Notes under the pieces: generated by a model
Database searches by the model: none
Seen by the model: the letters and a program-made list of their open reading frames with translations, nothing else
What the model was told of the DNA's origin: nothing
Program-made: the position numbers and the translations under genes
Shown: one piece after another, positions 45,126-54,401 of the stretch
How positions within the stretch are numbered: position 1 is the stretch's first letter
Layout: every line of letters starts with the position of its first letter
Assembly (NCBI RefSeq): GCF_009764645.1
Contig: NZ_RWIM01000124.1
Location: forward strand, 31,441-95,440
Length of the DNA: 64,000 nt
Direction of reading: 5' to 3'
DNA from: Pseudomonas sp. PB106
Lineage (GTDB): Bacteria; Pseudomonadota; Gammaproteobacteria; Pseudomonadales; Pseudomonadaceae

Positions 45126-48100
45126 GCCAGGACACGTCACTGCCGGCACCTTCACAAACCTTGCCCAAGGGCGGCGGAGCAATCAGATACATCGACGTAG
45201 ACATCGGCACGGTGGGCTGCAGCGGTGCCGCCACCTGCGAAATTGCTTTGCCCATCTCGAAGGGTCGCAATTATGTCCCTGCCCTCGCGTTGCAATACAA
45301 CTCCAGCCGAGGCAATGGAACATTCGGTCTGGGCTGGCATTTGTCTTTACCGTCCATATCGCGCCAGACAAGTCAGGGCATCCCGGCCTATAACGATGAC
45401 GACCTGTTCATCGAGCCCGACGGCACAGTGTTGCTCCCCGACCGCGACCCAGAAAACGGCGCCCTGATAACCTCCCGCAAACCCTACAACGAAGACAAGC
45501 AACTGCCCGCTCATACCGTGGTGCGTTATCGCCCACGGGTCGAGCGCGCGTTTGACCGCATCGAACATTGGGCAGCTGATGACTCGGTCGGGTTCTGGCG
45601 GGTGTGGAGCGCCGACGGCACTCAACATGTGTACGGCAAGTCACCGTCGGCACGGCGGGTAGACCCCGAACATCCTGATCGGGTCGCTGAGTGGCTGCTT
45701 GAAGAAAGCATGAACGCCCATGGCGAACATATCGTTTACGAATACGCCACGAATACCGACCCAGCGGATACTCAGCGTTACTTGAGCCATGTGCGTTATG
45801 GAAACGCCACCGCCTCCTCACGTTTATATTCATTCACCGGGCAGGACAATGCCCCGCCGAGCTGGCATTTCATCCTGTGTTTCGATTACGGCGAACGCAC
45901 CACGACACTCGGAGAAATACCGGACTTCAAGAGCGGCGCATCAGCGAGCGAGCGCCCCGACCCCTTCTCGGATTTTCGCTTTGGCTTCGAACTGCGCACC
46001 CGACGACTTTGCCGACAGATACTGATGTTTCACTGCTTTCCCGATGATGCGCAAATGGGTAAAAAACCGGTTCTGGTCCGGCGTACGCTTTTGCAGTACG
46101 AGACGTCTGCCCTGGCCTGCAGTCTATTGAGCGCCGCGTTCAATCAGGCCTACGGTGGCCAAGGCAGGATTGATGACCTGCCGCCGCTGGAGTTCTCCTA
46201 TTCGCGGTTCGATCTGAGCGCCGCCGCAACACGTTGCACGCCCTTCGTAGCGTTGAACAGCGTGGGCAATCAGCAGCCCTTGCAGTTCGTCGACCTATTG
46301 GGCGAGGGGCTGCCCGGCGTGCTTCAGCGAGCTGAAAAAGCCTGGCAGTACCACGCACCGACCCGACACCAGCACGGCGGCGATCGCGTGGACTATGTCG
46401 TCCAGGCTTTGCCAGGTATCCCGCTTGCCGACGCCACCAAACCAGTGCGGCAGTTCCTCGCCAACCTTACCGGCAACAGTCGACCGGACTGGTTGACGCT
46501 CCAACCGGGCGTCAGTGGGTTTTTCACCCTTGATGCTGCTGGCAACTGGTCTGGGTTTACGCCATTCGCGGCATTCCCCGACGAGTTTTTCCAGCCGGGT
46601 TCACAATTGGCCAACCTGATGGGGGCTGGCCTGAATGATCTGGTGATGATCGGCCCGCGCAGTGTGAGGCTGTATGCCAACCAACGAAAAACCGGCTTCC
46701 GGCCAGCCATTGAAGTGGCGCGTCTGCCCGATGACGATGACTTGCCGGGCGCGGCCCCATCACCCGGTGAACTGGTGGCTTTCAGCGATGTTCTGGGCAG
46801 TGGCCAGCAGCATCTGGTGCGTATTCGTCACAACGAAGTGAAGTGTTGGCCGAATCTGGGACGCGGCCGTTTCGGTAAAGGGCGGGTCATTGCTCAACTC
46901 GATTTCGACTACGAGTACTTCGACGCCGCCAACATCCTGCTGGCGGATCTTGACGGAAGCGGGGCCACCGACCTGATTTATCTGCAAGCCGACGGCGCAA
47001 CAATCTTGATGAACCGTTTCGGCAATGGATTGGCACCAGCGATCCGGGTCCCTTGGCCTGACGGCCTGCATTTTGATCGTTTCTGCCGTGTAGAGGCAGC
47101 CGACCTGCAGGGATCTGGCTGCTCCAGCCTGGTGATCGATGCACCGGGCAGCGAGAAGCGCTACTGGCGCTATGACTTTGTCGCCAGCAAGCCCTATCTG
47201 CTTGGTGAAACCGATAACAACATGGGCGCCATCAACAGCATTCACTATCGCAGTTCCGCCCAGGAATGGCTGGATGAGAAACAGGAACGGCGAGAGAGAA
47301 AACAAGCCACCGCCTGCCAGCTTCCATTCCCGCTACCGGTCATCAAACGACAAATCCTGCACGATGAAATCAGCGGCAACCGGATGACCCGGCAATGGAC
47401 GTATCGGCGCGGATTTTATGACCCCAAAGAGCACGAGTTTCGTGGGTTCGGTCTGCTTGAACAAACCGACAGCCTGGATAGCCCGTCCAGCCTGTACAAC
47501 CCTCACACACCACCGATGCTGCGCAAGACCTGGTATCACACGGGTGACGCCATCGACCCGGCGATCACCGACCCAATCTGGGTCGACAACCACGCGATCG
47601 CCTTGAAACCTGCGATTCAAAAAATCGGAAGAAGCTGGTCGCCCCGCTCGCGCAAACGCGACCTGACCCTCATCAACCTGAAGAAACGCCAGCGTGAGAT
47701 GGCCATTGCCTTGACCGGAAATGTATTGCGCGAAGAAATCTATGGTCGGGATTTTTCACCTCGGTCAAACGTTCCCTACTCGGTGCAAACCTATCGCTAT
47801 CAGCTCAACGAGCTACGTGGAATCGGTAAGCACAGTGTCTGTTCGATCATCCATCCGGTTCTGGCCGAGTCCCTGCGCCTGGACTACGAGCGAATCGCCG
47901 ACGACCCGCAATGCAGCCAGACACTCAATCTGCAATGGGATGACTTCGGAGTCATCACTCACGCCGTGCAGATCCGCTACGCACGACGCAAGCAAGCCAG
48001 CGACAAGAACCCCTTCACCACTGATTGGGAACAGCAGTGCTGGGTTGACGCTCATGATGATGAACAACAGTTTTACTTCGTGCAGGAAGACAGGCAACTG

Positions 48101-49552
48101 CCTATCCATCACGACACGGAGCAAACCCGGCGCCTGGGATTGCCCTACCTGCAATGCTCCCATGCGTTGAAACTGCCGAAATCCCCTCTGCCTGATGGTC
48201 TGGCTCCCGCTGACATCCACCATGACAACCTGCTGGAGCTGATCGGATCCGCGCGCTGGAAAGCCTTGCGGGTCATGACCAGCCTGTCTTTGCTGCGCTA
48301 CCGAAAAGCTGACGACAGCAGCCCATTGGACGATGGCCATGCGAGCGTCGAAGCGCTGGTGGATCATGTGGAAATCGCCGAAATAAATGACGTGGCGCTC
48401 AAGGCGTTCGACGCTCTCGGTTCCACGTTTCCCGCGATCAATATTGCACAACGACTGAAGGCCAGTGGTCACGAAAAAATGACCGTTGCGCCAGCACCGG
48501 CAGACACTTTGGGCATTCCCTCCGGTCTCTGGTCGGTGCGACGCAATTACAGCACTTACTACGGGTCGGACGCTTTTTTCAAACCCCGCACATTCCAGGC
48601 AAGCGGGCAGCACGGGGCGACCACGATCACTTACGATGCCAGCCATTGCCTGGTCTCCTCGATGACCCTGCCCGACCTGTGCACAACCCGAACCAGCGCG
48701 ATTGACTATCGAACCCTTGCCGCCACCCGATTGATCGATCCCAACGGGATTGTCCGCGAAACACGTTACGACGGTTTTGGACAGGTGTTCCTGACGAGTC
48801 ATTACAAAAACGCCAGCGGCTTCAAACCCCTCGCACTTTACAAAGCACTCCCCGACGTCTCACCGGCCACCGCGATCAACGCTGCAAAGAAGGCCCTGCA
48901 AAACGCTGCCAGCGCGTTTTTTCACGCCCCCCTCAGCTGGATGGGACAGGTGGAATCCGGCGGCACGGTTCAGGAAAAGGCATGGCGTGATCAAGCCATC
49001 GCCTCAAGCGAATTGCTCCCTGGCGGTTTCATTCGCGCCAGCACGCGCAAACGTTACCAACACCTGATAGCCCAAACACCCTACGAGCGTTATCTCAAAC
49101 ACGTTATCGGCAGCGCCGTGCGTGACCCTGTGCACAGTGCAGCGCTACACGCCGATCGCTCCGCCGACGATAGCGCGCAGCAGATCCGCATCAGCATCGC
49201 CAGTCAGGACGGCTATGGCAGGCCGTTGCAAAGCAAGCTGAAAACCGGCGCGCGCTGGCGCGTCAGTGCGCCGATCGAGTACGACAACAAAGGATTGGTC
49301 ATCCGCGTATTCCGGCCCTGGTTCAGTGACGATTACCGCTACAGCAAAGACGCAACAACGCGGCATTCGGGTTTATGCGACCAGCAACTTTACGACCCTA
49401 CCGGTCGCTTGATCCGCGTCATCAATGCCAGTGGCCATGAACGCCGCTACAGCTACCACCCCTGGTACACCCTCAGTGAGGACGAGAACGACACCCAAGC
49501 GGATGACCTGAACGACAACACGCTGTCGTCTGATCCTGGAGACGAATCATGA
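45122..49552 (+). CDS. Tc toxin B component (TcaC/TcdB-like, SpvB domain)
   Basis: 1476 residues. N-terminal SpvB domain (LPKGGGAIRYIDVDIG, LQYNSSRGNGTFGLGWHLSLPSI), a beta-propeller with FG-GAP-like DxDGSG elements (LADLDGSGATDLIYL) that gates entry to the TcA channel, then the TcdB mid-regions and the first RHS part of the cocoon. With TcC it forms the hollow shell holding the toxic C-terminus. Overlaps TcaB and TccC genes by 4 nt each, so the components are translationally coupled. Confidence 0.92.
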   Translation: MSQDTSLPAPSQTLPKGGGAIRYIDVDIGTVGCSGAATCEIALPISKGRNYVPALALQYNSSRGNGTFGLGWHLSLPSISRQTSQGIPAYNDDDLFIEPDGTVLLPDRDPENGALITSRKPYNEDKQLPAHTVVRYRPRVERAFDRIEHWAADDSVGFWRVWSADGTQHVYGKSPSARRVDPEHPDRVAEWLLEESMNAHGEHIVYEYATNTDPADTQRYLSHVRYGNATASSRLYSFTGQDNAPPSWHFILCFDYGERTTTLGEIPDFKSGASASERPDPFSDFRFGFELRTRRLCRQILMFHCFPDDAQMGKKPVLVRRTLLQYETSALACSLLSAAFNQAYGGQGRIDDLPPLEFSYSRFDLSAAATRCTPFVALNSVGNQQPLQFVDLLGEGLPGVLQRAEKAWQYHAPTRHQHGGDRVDYVVQALPGIPLADATKPVRQFLANLTGNSRPDWLTLQPGVSGFFTLDAAGNWSGFTPFAAFPDEFFQPGSQLANLMGAGLNDLVMIGPRSVRLYANQRKTGFRPAIEVARLPDDDDLPGAAPSPGELVAFSDVLGSGQQHLVRIRHNEVKCWPNLGRGRFGKGRVIAQLDFDYEYFDAANILLADLDGSGATDLIYLQADGATILMNRFGNGLAPAIRVPWPDGLHFDRFCRVEAADLQGSGCSSLVIDAPGSEKRYWRYDFVASKPYLLGETDNNMGAINSIHYRSSAQEWLDEKQERRERKQATACQLPFPLPVIKRQILHDEISGNRMTRQWTYRRGFYDPKEHEFRGFGLLEQTDSLDSPSSLYNPHTPPMLRKTWYHTGDAIDPAITDPIWVDNHAIALKPAIQKIGRSWSPRSRKRDLTLINLKKRQREMAIALTGNVLREEIYGRDFSPRSNVPYSVQTYRYQLNELRGIGKHSVCSIIHPVLAESLRLDYERIADDPQCSQTLNLQWDDFGVITHAVQIRYARRKQASDKNPFTTDWEQQCWVDAHDDEQQFYFVQEDRQLPIHHDTEQTRRLGLPYLQCSHALKLPKSPLPDGLAPADIHHDNLLELIGSARWKALRVMTSLSLLRYRKADDSSPLDDGHASVEALVDHVEIAEINDVALKAFDALGSTFPAINIAQRLKASGHEKMTVAPAPADTLGIPSGLWSVRRNYSTYYGSDAFFKPRTFQASGQHGATTITYDASHCLVSSMTLPDLCTTRTSAIDYRTLAATRLIDPNGIVRETRYDGFGQVFLTSHYKNASGFKPLALYKALPDVSPATAINAAKKALQNAASAFFHAPLSWMGQVESGGTVQEKAWRDQAIASSELLPGGFIRASTRKRYQHLIAQTPYERYLKHVIGSAVRDPVHSAALHADRSADDSAQQIRISIASQDGYGRPLQSKLKTGARWRVSAPIEYDNKGLVIRVFRPWFSDDYRYSKDATTRHSGLCDQQLYDPTGRLIRVINASGHERRYSYHPWYTLSEDENDTQADDLNDNTLSSDPGDES

Positions 49553-52374
49553 GCAATATTCATCGCCATACGCCAACCCTGGATGTCATCGACAGCCGCG
49601 GCATGCGGGTTCGCCAGGTCAAGTATCTGCGCAATGCTCCACTTCAATCCTCACAGGCATGCATCACCCGCAGTCTTTACGACGTCGGCCTGCAATCCAT
49701 CAAGCATTACGCCCTTTTCGATAAAGACGGCGCTGCGAGCACCGCGGACGGCAAGCAGATCAACAGCCTGTCCGGCGCTGTATTGTTGACCCAAAGCACC
49801 GATGCCGGCTGGACTGTAAACCTGCTCGGTGAAGCGGGTCAGCCGGTGGAGCGATGGGATGGGCGTGGCACCCACTGGCAATTCGAATACGACAACCAAC
49901 TGCGTGCAACAGGCGTCTTTGAGCAGCAAGGCGCCGGTGAACGGCTGGCAGTGGAACGCTTTGAATATGCTTTCAATAGCCCCGACCATGCGCAACACAA
50001 TCAGTGTGGCCGGCTGATTCGGCACAACGATACCGCTGGCTGCCGGACGTTGGCCGGTCATGACCTGAACGGCCATCTGACCGGTGAAACACGGCGCTTT
50101 CTGAAACAGCAGCCTGCCGTGGGCTGGCCAGAAGCCGAGGAGCAGCAGGACGAACTGCTGGAAAGCGGCGCAGGCTTTACAACCTCTTGGGAGTACGCGT
50201 GGACGGGCGAGTTGCTGAAGCAAAAAGACGCTCGCGGGAATGCTCAACATCGAACGTACGATGAGGCGGGTCAGTTGAAACGCATCACCCTGGAAATGCC
50301 CGATGTACGCGAACACAAGGTCGTGCTCGACCAGATCGTCTACAACGAACAGGGTCAGATCACATCGCAACAACTGGGCGGCAAAATCACCCATCAGACA
50401 ACCTACCTGCCTGCCAATGGCCGCGTGCGAGATCGCAAGATTTCCCGGGCAGACGAGCGGACATTTCAATCCATGCGATTGGACTACGATCCGGTCGGCA
50501 ATCTGCTGAGCGTGACTGATCGCAGCAAAACCGCAAAGCACAACGCCAACCAACGCGTGCTTCCCGTCAGCACTTATCAATACGACAGTCTGTATCAACT
50601 GATCGAGGCCACGGGCCGCGAAGAAGCCAACGCTGGTGTCAGAGTCAGGCTTCCAACCTGGTTGCCACACGCGCTGGACCCAAGCCGCCTGCTCAACTTC
50701 ACCCAGCAATACAGTTATGACAACCGTGGCAACCTCATCAAGTTGCAGCATCGACGCGAGGGCAATAGTTACACTCGCGAAATGCACGTCGCCGCCGGCA
50801 GTAATCGAGCCCTTCGTCGAAAGCCGGGAGGCACTATTCCAGATCATGCCGAAGGCTTCGATGCCAACGGCAATCAGTTGACGCTGTCTACGGGTCAGCC
50901 AATGGAGTGGAACAACCGTAATCAGTTGCAACGGATTGCGTTGATCGAGCGAGCTACAGCCGACGCAGACGAGGAAACCTACCTTTACGATGCCAACGGG
51001 CAACGGCTACGCAAACGCCAGACACATGCCGCGCGGGCAACCACTCACCTTCACCAAGTGCTCTACCTGCCCGGATTGGAAATTCGTACCAATGCCAAAG
51101 AAAACCTCGACGTCATCAATATCGATGCAGGGGACTGCCAGGCAAGGTGCATGGTCTGGACACGAGGGCGTCCCGACGGGGTCATCGATAAAGCTTTGCG
51201 CTACACCTTCGACGATCACGCCGCCTCCACCACACTGGAGTTCGATGCCAACGCAAAACTGGTCAGCGAGGAAGGTTACTACCCGTTTGGCAACACGGCC
51301 TGGCGGGCGGCACGCAACAAGATAGAGGCACGCTGCAGAACTGTTCGCTACTCCGGAAAAGAGCGTGATGCCAGTGGGTTGTACTACTACGGTTCGCGCT
51401 ATTACGCGCCGTGGCTGCAACGATGGGTCAGTGCGGATCCTGCAGGGTGGGTCGATGGATTCAATCTTTACGGATTCGTCGCCAACAACCCACTCAAATA
51501 CAAGGATCGCCGTGGGCTCATGAAATACGAGATCGAACCATTCAGCAGTCAGCCCAGTGTCGCCGCCCCCGCCATCACACGGTCGGCAGCCAGTCATCAG
51601 TCGTCCAGCGCCTATCTGGACGTGAGCGTTCTGGAAGATTACAGACTGGCCTACGACGTGATCTGGACCACACGCTCGCTTCTCTCTCATGGGCCGGGCA
51701 ATCAGATCGGTGCCATCTCCAACAGCCTGGAACGTTCCGATCAACTGTCCCGTGCACTGCGTGGCAACATCGCACCCTCCCCGCAATCACGCGCGCAACA
51801 CGCCGTCGCTGCCGCAACAGGTCTGTGCGATGAATTCGCGGCTGTCAGTGCCAGCCTGCTCTCATCATCGGCCCGCAACGCCTCGCTGTCCCCCGTGCAC
51901 CTTTCAGGCTTCCCGGGACATAGCTTCACGTTGCTCGGCGACCCGATGAATGATCCGTTGGTGATTGATCCCTGGGTGACCTTTGCGATGCCACACCGGC
52001 TCTCGGAGAGCAGGTACGCACCGATTACCTCACGTTTAAACGTTAGCCCCCGCATGCCTCAGGACCCTGCTTATGCCATGCCCATTGCCAATGTCGCCGC
52101 GCTGGCGCCGCTCTACGGGCAGCAACCAGCGCAAAATCCCACGTTTATTGTCGACCTGTTCGCGCAAAGCTTAGCAACCGGCAACCCAAGTACTGGGGTA
52201 TGGAATCAGATGACGTCTCAGCAGCAGTCGATGGATGTCCATTTCAGCGATGGCAATACCTTCTACAATTTCGCCGAAGTCCCTCAAAATCAATTCAACC
52301 AGATCCGGCTTGAGACGCAGCTCGCCAACGATCTTGCCAATCTGTTTCCTCCCAACTATTTCAGGCGATTCTGA
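49549..52374 (+). CDS. Tc toxin C component (TccC-like RHS protein) with a variable C-terminal cargo domain
   Basis: 941 residues. RHS/YD repeats fill about 1-600 and close with the RHS core (VRYSGKERDASGLYYYGSRY, WVSADPAGWVDGFNLYGFV, NNPLKYKDRRGL). In TcC proteins the self-cleavage point lies just after such a D-x-x-G-L, here after L657, releasing the hypervariable region (659-941) as the effector. The cargo shows C760 in TGLCDEFAAVSASLL, H791 in FPGHSFTLLGDP and D807 in LVIDPW, spaced 31 and 16 residues, like the Cys-His-Asp triads of transglutaminase, papain-fold deamidase and YopT-like enzymes. It is not obviously an ADP-ribosyltransferase. The RHS call is firm; the catalytic call is inference. 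Confidence 0.92.
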   Translation: MSNIHRHTPTLDVIDSRGMRVRQVKYLRNAPLQSSQACITRSLYDVGLQSIKHYALFDKDGAASTADGKQINSLSGAVLLTQSTDAGWTVNLLGEAGQPVERWDGRGTHWQFEYDNQLRATGVFEQQGAGERLAVERFEYAFNSPDHAQHNQCGRLIRHNDTAGCRTLAGHDLNGHLTGETRRFLKQQPAVGWPEAEEQQDELLESGAGFTTSWEYAWTGELLKQKDARGNAQHRTYDEAGQLKRITLEMPDVREHKVVLDQIVYNEQGQITSQQLGGKITHQTTYLPANGRVRDRKISRADERTFQSMRLDYDPVGNLLSVTDRSKTAKHNANQRVLPVSTYQYDSLYQLIEATGREEANAGVRVRLPTWLPHALDPSRLLNFTQQYSYDNRGNLIKLQHRREGNSYTREMHVAAGSNRALRRKPGGTIPDHAEGFDANGNQLTLSTGQPMEWNNRNQLQRIALIERATADADEETYLYDANGQRLRKRQTHAARATTHLHQVLYLPGLEIRTNAKENLDVINIDAGDCQARCMVWTRGRPDGVIDKALRYTFDDHAASTTLEFDANAKLVSEEGYYPFGNTAWRAARNKIEARCRTVRYSGKERDASGLYYYGSRYYAPWLQRWVSADPAGWVDGFNLYGFVANNPLKYKDRRGLMKYEIEPFSSQPSVAAPAITRSAASHQSSSAYLDVSVLEDYRLAYDVIWTTRSLLSHGPGNQIGAISNSLERSDQLSRALRGNIAPSPQSRAQHAVAAATGLCDEFAAVSASLLSSSARNASLSPVHLSGFPGHSFTLLGDPMNDPLVIDPWVTFAMPHRLSESRYAPITSRLNVSPRMPQDPAYAMPIANVAALAPLYGQQPAQNPTFIVDLFAQSLATGNPSTGVWNQMTSQQQSMDVHFSDGNTFYNFAEVPQNQFNQIRLETQLANDLANLFPPNYFRRF

Positions 52375-52388
52375 TCAGCTCTGCCGGC

Positions 52389-52422
52389 CCACGCCCCTGC
52401 CTGACACCAGGCAGGGGCGTGG
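52389..52422 (+). terminator. Hairpin after the Tc operon
   Basis: CCACGCCCCTGCCTG-ACAC-CAGGCAGGGGCGTGG: 15-bp perfect GC-rich stem 14 bp after the tccC stop. No T-run follows, but its position and strength point to operon termination. The remaining 239 bp to the next gene show nothing further. Confidence 0.7.
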
Positions 52423-52661
52423 TGGGGTAGTCGGTGGCAGGGGACGCGACCACTCCGCGTTCGATCTTCATGGAAGTGAGGTTGCGCCCCAACCAGCACA
52501 TTCTCGCTTCGACACCTGGCAACCCTCCGAACGGTTCCCTCAACGCGTACCGCGCAAGTCAAACGTCGCGCAAGCGTCAGCCATTTACTTTAGTCGGGGT
52601 TTCAAATTAACTTTCAGGCTATTCGCCCGCCCTCGCCGCCGTTGATCAAAGGAAAGGGATC

Positions 52662-53678
52662 ATGCAATCGCTCGGCTTCACTTCGGTTCCGCCGTTGCTC
52701 AAATACCTGCGCCACGCCGAACAACTGGGCATGGCCATCGAGCCCGCATTGGCGGCGGCGGGTTTGCAGGCGCAGCAGTTGAGCGATAACACCCTGCGCT
52801 TGCCCGGTGAGGCCCACGAACGGCTGCTGGATTATTTCTGCGAGCACTCGGGCGATCCGCTGTTCGGGCTCAACGCGGCGAATTTCGTCCTGCCCAATTC
52901 GTGGAGCGTGCTCGGTTACATCACCATGAACTGCGCGACGTTGGGCGATGCGATGAGCCGGATCATGCCGTTCGAAAAACTGGTCGGCGACATGGGCGTC
53001 AGCCGCGTCGAAGTGCTGGACGGTCACGTGCATCTGATCTGGACTTGCCGTTATCAGCGCCCACGAATTCGTCGGCATCTGGTGGAAAACGTCCTCGGCT
53101 CATGGTTGCAATACGCGCGCTGGATCGCCGATACGCAGATGTCGCCGGCCGCTGTCTGGTTCGAACATTCCTGCCCGGCCGAGGCGGCACTGGCGCAATA
53201 CGAGGCATTTTTCGATTGCCCGGTGTCGTTTGATCAGCCCTATTCGGCGCTGATTGTGCCGCTGGCGTATTTGCAGTTGCCGCTGCGCCAAGCCGATGCA
53301 CAGTTGCTGCGGACGCTGGAAGAACATGCGCTGGGGTTGATGGCGACGCTGGAGGATGCGTCGCTGGAGCAGCAGGTGAAAAACATCCTGCGCCAGCTGC
53401 TCAAGCAAGGCTTGCCGCGCAAGGAACAAGTGGCCGAACAGATCGCTGTTTCAGTGCGAACGTTGCAGCGGCAATTACATCAGGCGGGAACGTCATATCA
53501 GCAGATTCTCGATGACTTGCGTCAGGAACTGGCTGAGCATTATTTGCTCAACAGCACGCTGCCGATTCAGGACATTGCGCAGTATCTGGGGTTTACCGAC
53601 CCGAGGTCGTTTCACCGCACCTTCAAGAGCCGACGCGGAATGCCGCCGGGGGAGTTTCGGCAGAGGCATCGGGGGTGA
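52662..53678 (+). CDS. AraC-family transcriptional regulator (OruR/ArgR-like layout)
   Basis: 338 residues behind AAAGGAAAGGGA. N-terminal arabinose-binding-like domain of the type seen in OruR and VirS-type regulators (LPGEAHERLLDYFCEHSGDPLFGL) and a C-terminal double helix-turn-helix (KEQVAEQIAVSVRTLQRQL, IQDIAQYLGFTDPRSFHRTF, MPPGEFRQRH). It follows the Tc operon on the same strand after a strong hairpin; whether it controls the toxin genes cannot be told. Confidence 0.92.
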   Translation: MQSLGFTSVPPLLKYLRHAEQLGMAIEPALAAAGLQAQQLSDNTLRLPGEAHERLLDYFCEHSGDPLFGLNAANFVLPNSWSVLGYITMNCATLGDAMSRIMPFEKLVGDMGVSRVEVLDGHVHLIWTCRYQRPRIRRHLVENVLGSWLQYARWIADTQMSPAAVWFEHSCPAEAALAQYEAFFDCPVSFDQPYSALIVPLAYLQLPLRQADAQLLRTLEEHALGLMATLEDASLEQQVKNILRQLLKQGLPRKEQVAEQIAVSVRTLQRQLHQAGTSYQQILDDLRQELAEHYLLNSTLPIQDIAQYLGFTDPRSFHRTFKSRRGMPPGEFRQRHRG

Positions 53679-53692
53679 ATGTTCCGGCCTCT

Positions 53693-53780
53693 TCGCTGGC
53701 AAGCCAGCTCCCACAGGTTCAGTGGTGATCACAAATTTCATGCACGACACAAAACACTGTGGGAGCTGGCTTGCCAGCGA
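53693..53780. repeat. REP pair, GTGGGAGCTGGCTTGCCAGC family
   Basis: Inverted 23-bp copies (53693-53715 and 53758-53780) with an internal GCTGGC/GCCAGC dyad, directly after the AraC gene. Same family as 58403-58500 and 62478-62579. Confidence 0.9.
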
Positions 53781-53834
53781 TGGCGGTATGACATTCAACA
53801 CCTGCGTTGGCTGAAGTAGCGCTTTCGCTTCACC

Positions 53835-54203
53835 TCAGAGGCTGATCGCGTTGGTAAACACCAACCGATTGCCAAACGGATCGGCAATCGTCATGTCCTG
53901 ACTGCCCCACGGCATCGCTTGGATCTGCGGGTGCGAAAACTTGTAGTCCTTGGCGATCAACTGCTGCTGAAACGCTTCCAGCTCATCGGTCTCGATACGC
54001 AACGCCGAACCCGGGCTCGCATCGCCGTGATGCTCGGACAAATGCAACACGCACTCGCCTCGCGACACCTGCAGATACAACGGAAAATTCGCCTCGAAGC
54101 GATGCTGCCAGTCGATTTTGAAACCGAGGAAGTCGACGTAAAACTCGACAGCCTTGGCTTCATCGAAGATCCGCAGGATCGGAGTGGTTTTGCCGAAGCT
54201 CAT
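53835..54203 (-). CDS. VOC-superfamily (glyoxalase/bleomycin-resistance-like) protein
   Basis: 122 residues with the two beta-alpha-beta-beta-beta halves of the vicinal-oxygen-chelate fold: PILRIFDEAKAVEFYVDFLGFKIDWQHR, CVLHLSEHHGDASPG and the C-terminal MTIADPFGNRLVFTN. Fits the glyoxalase-superfamily proteins related to BRP. Whether it is an enzyme or a binding protein is unclear. Monocistronic, between two REP pairs. Confidence 0.88.
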   Translation of the reverse strand: MSFGKTTPILRIFDEAKAVEFYVDFLGFKIDWQHRFEANFPLYLQVSRGECVLHLSEHHGDASPGSALRIETDELEAFQQQLIAKDYKFSHPQIQAMPWGSQDMTIADPFGNRLVFTNAISL

Positions 54204-54315
54204 GGGGTGCTCCCTGACTGATTGGCCCCACAGTGTAGCCGGGGTGGATGTCAGGAATTCGGCTTGATGTTGGCTTTCTTTAATCGCAGAGTGCCACTAT
54301 GAGATATGGATCAAA

Positions 54316-54385
54316 AGATCGCAGCCTTCGGCAGCTCCTACATTGGAATGCGATCTCCTGTAGGAGCTGCCGCAGGCTGCGATCT
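54316..54385. repeat. REP pair, AGATCGCAG…CAGCTCCTACA family
   Basis: Inverted 27-bp copies 54316-54342 and 54359-54385 around a 16-bp centre, between the VOC gene and the D-aminoacylase stop. Second REP family of the window. Confidence 0.9.
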
Positions 54386-54401
54386 TCTGGCGTCATTAAA
54401 A

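Noticed and set aside
49651..51003. 450-codon frame opposite tccC
   Set aside because: Entirely within the RHS region of tccC; no recognisable domain and no start signal.
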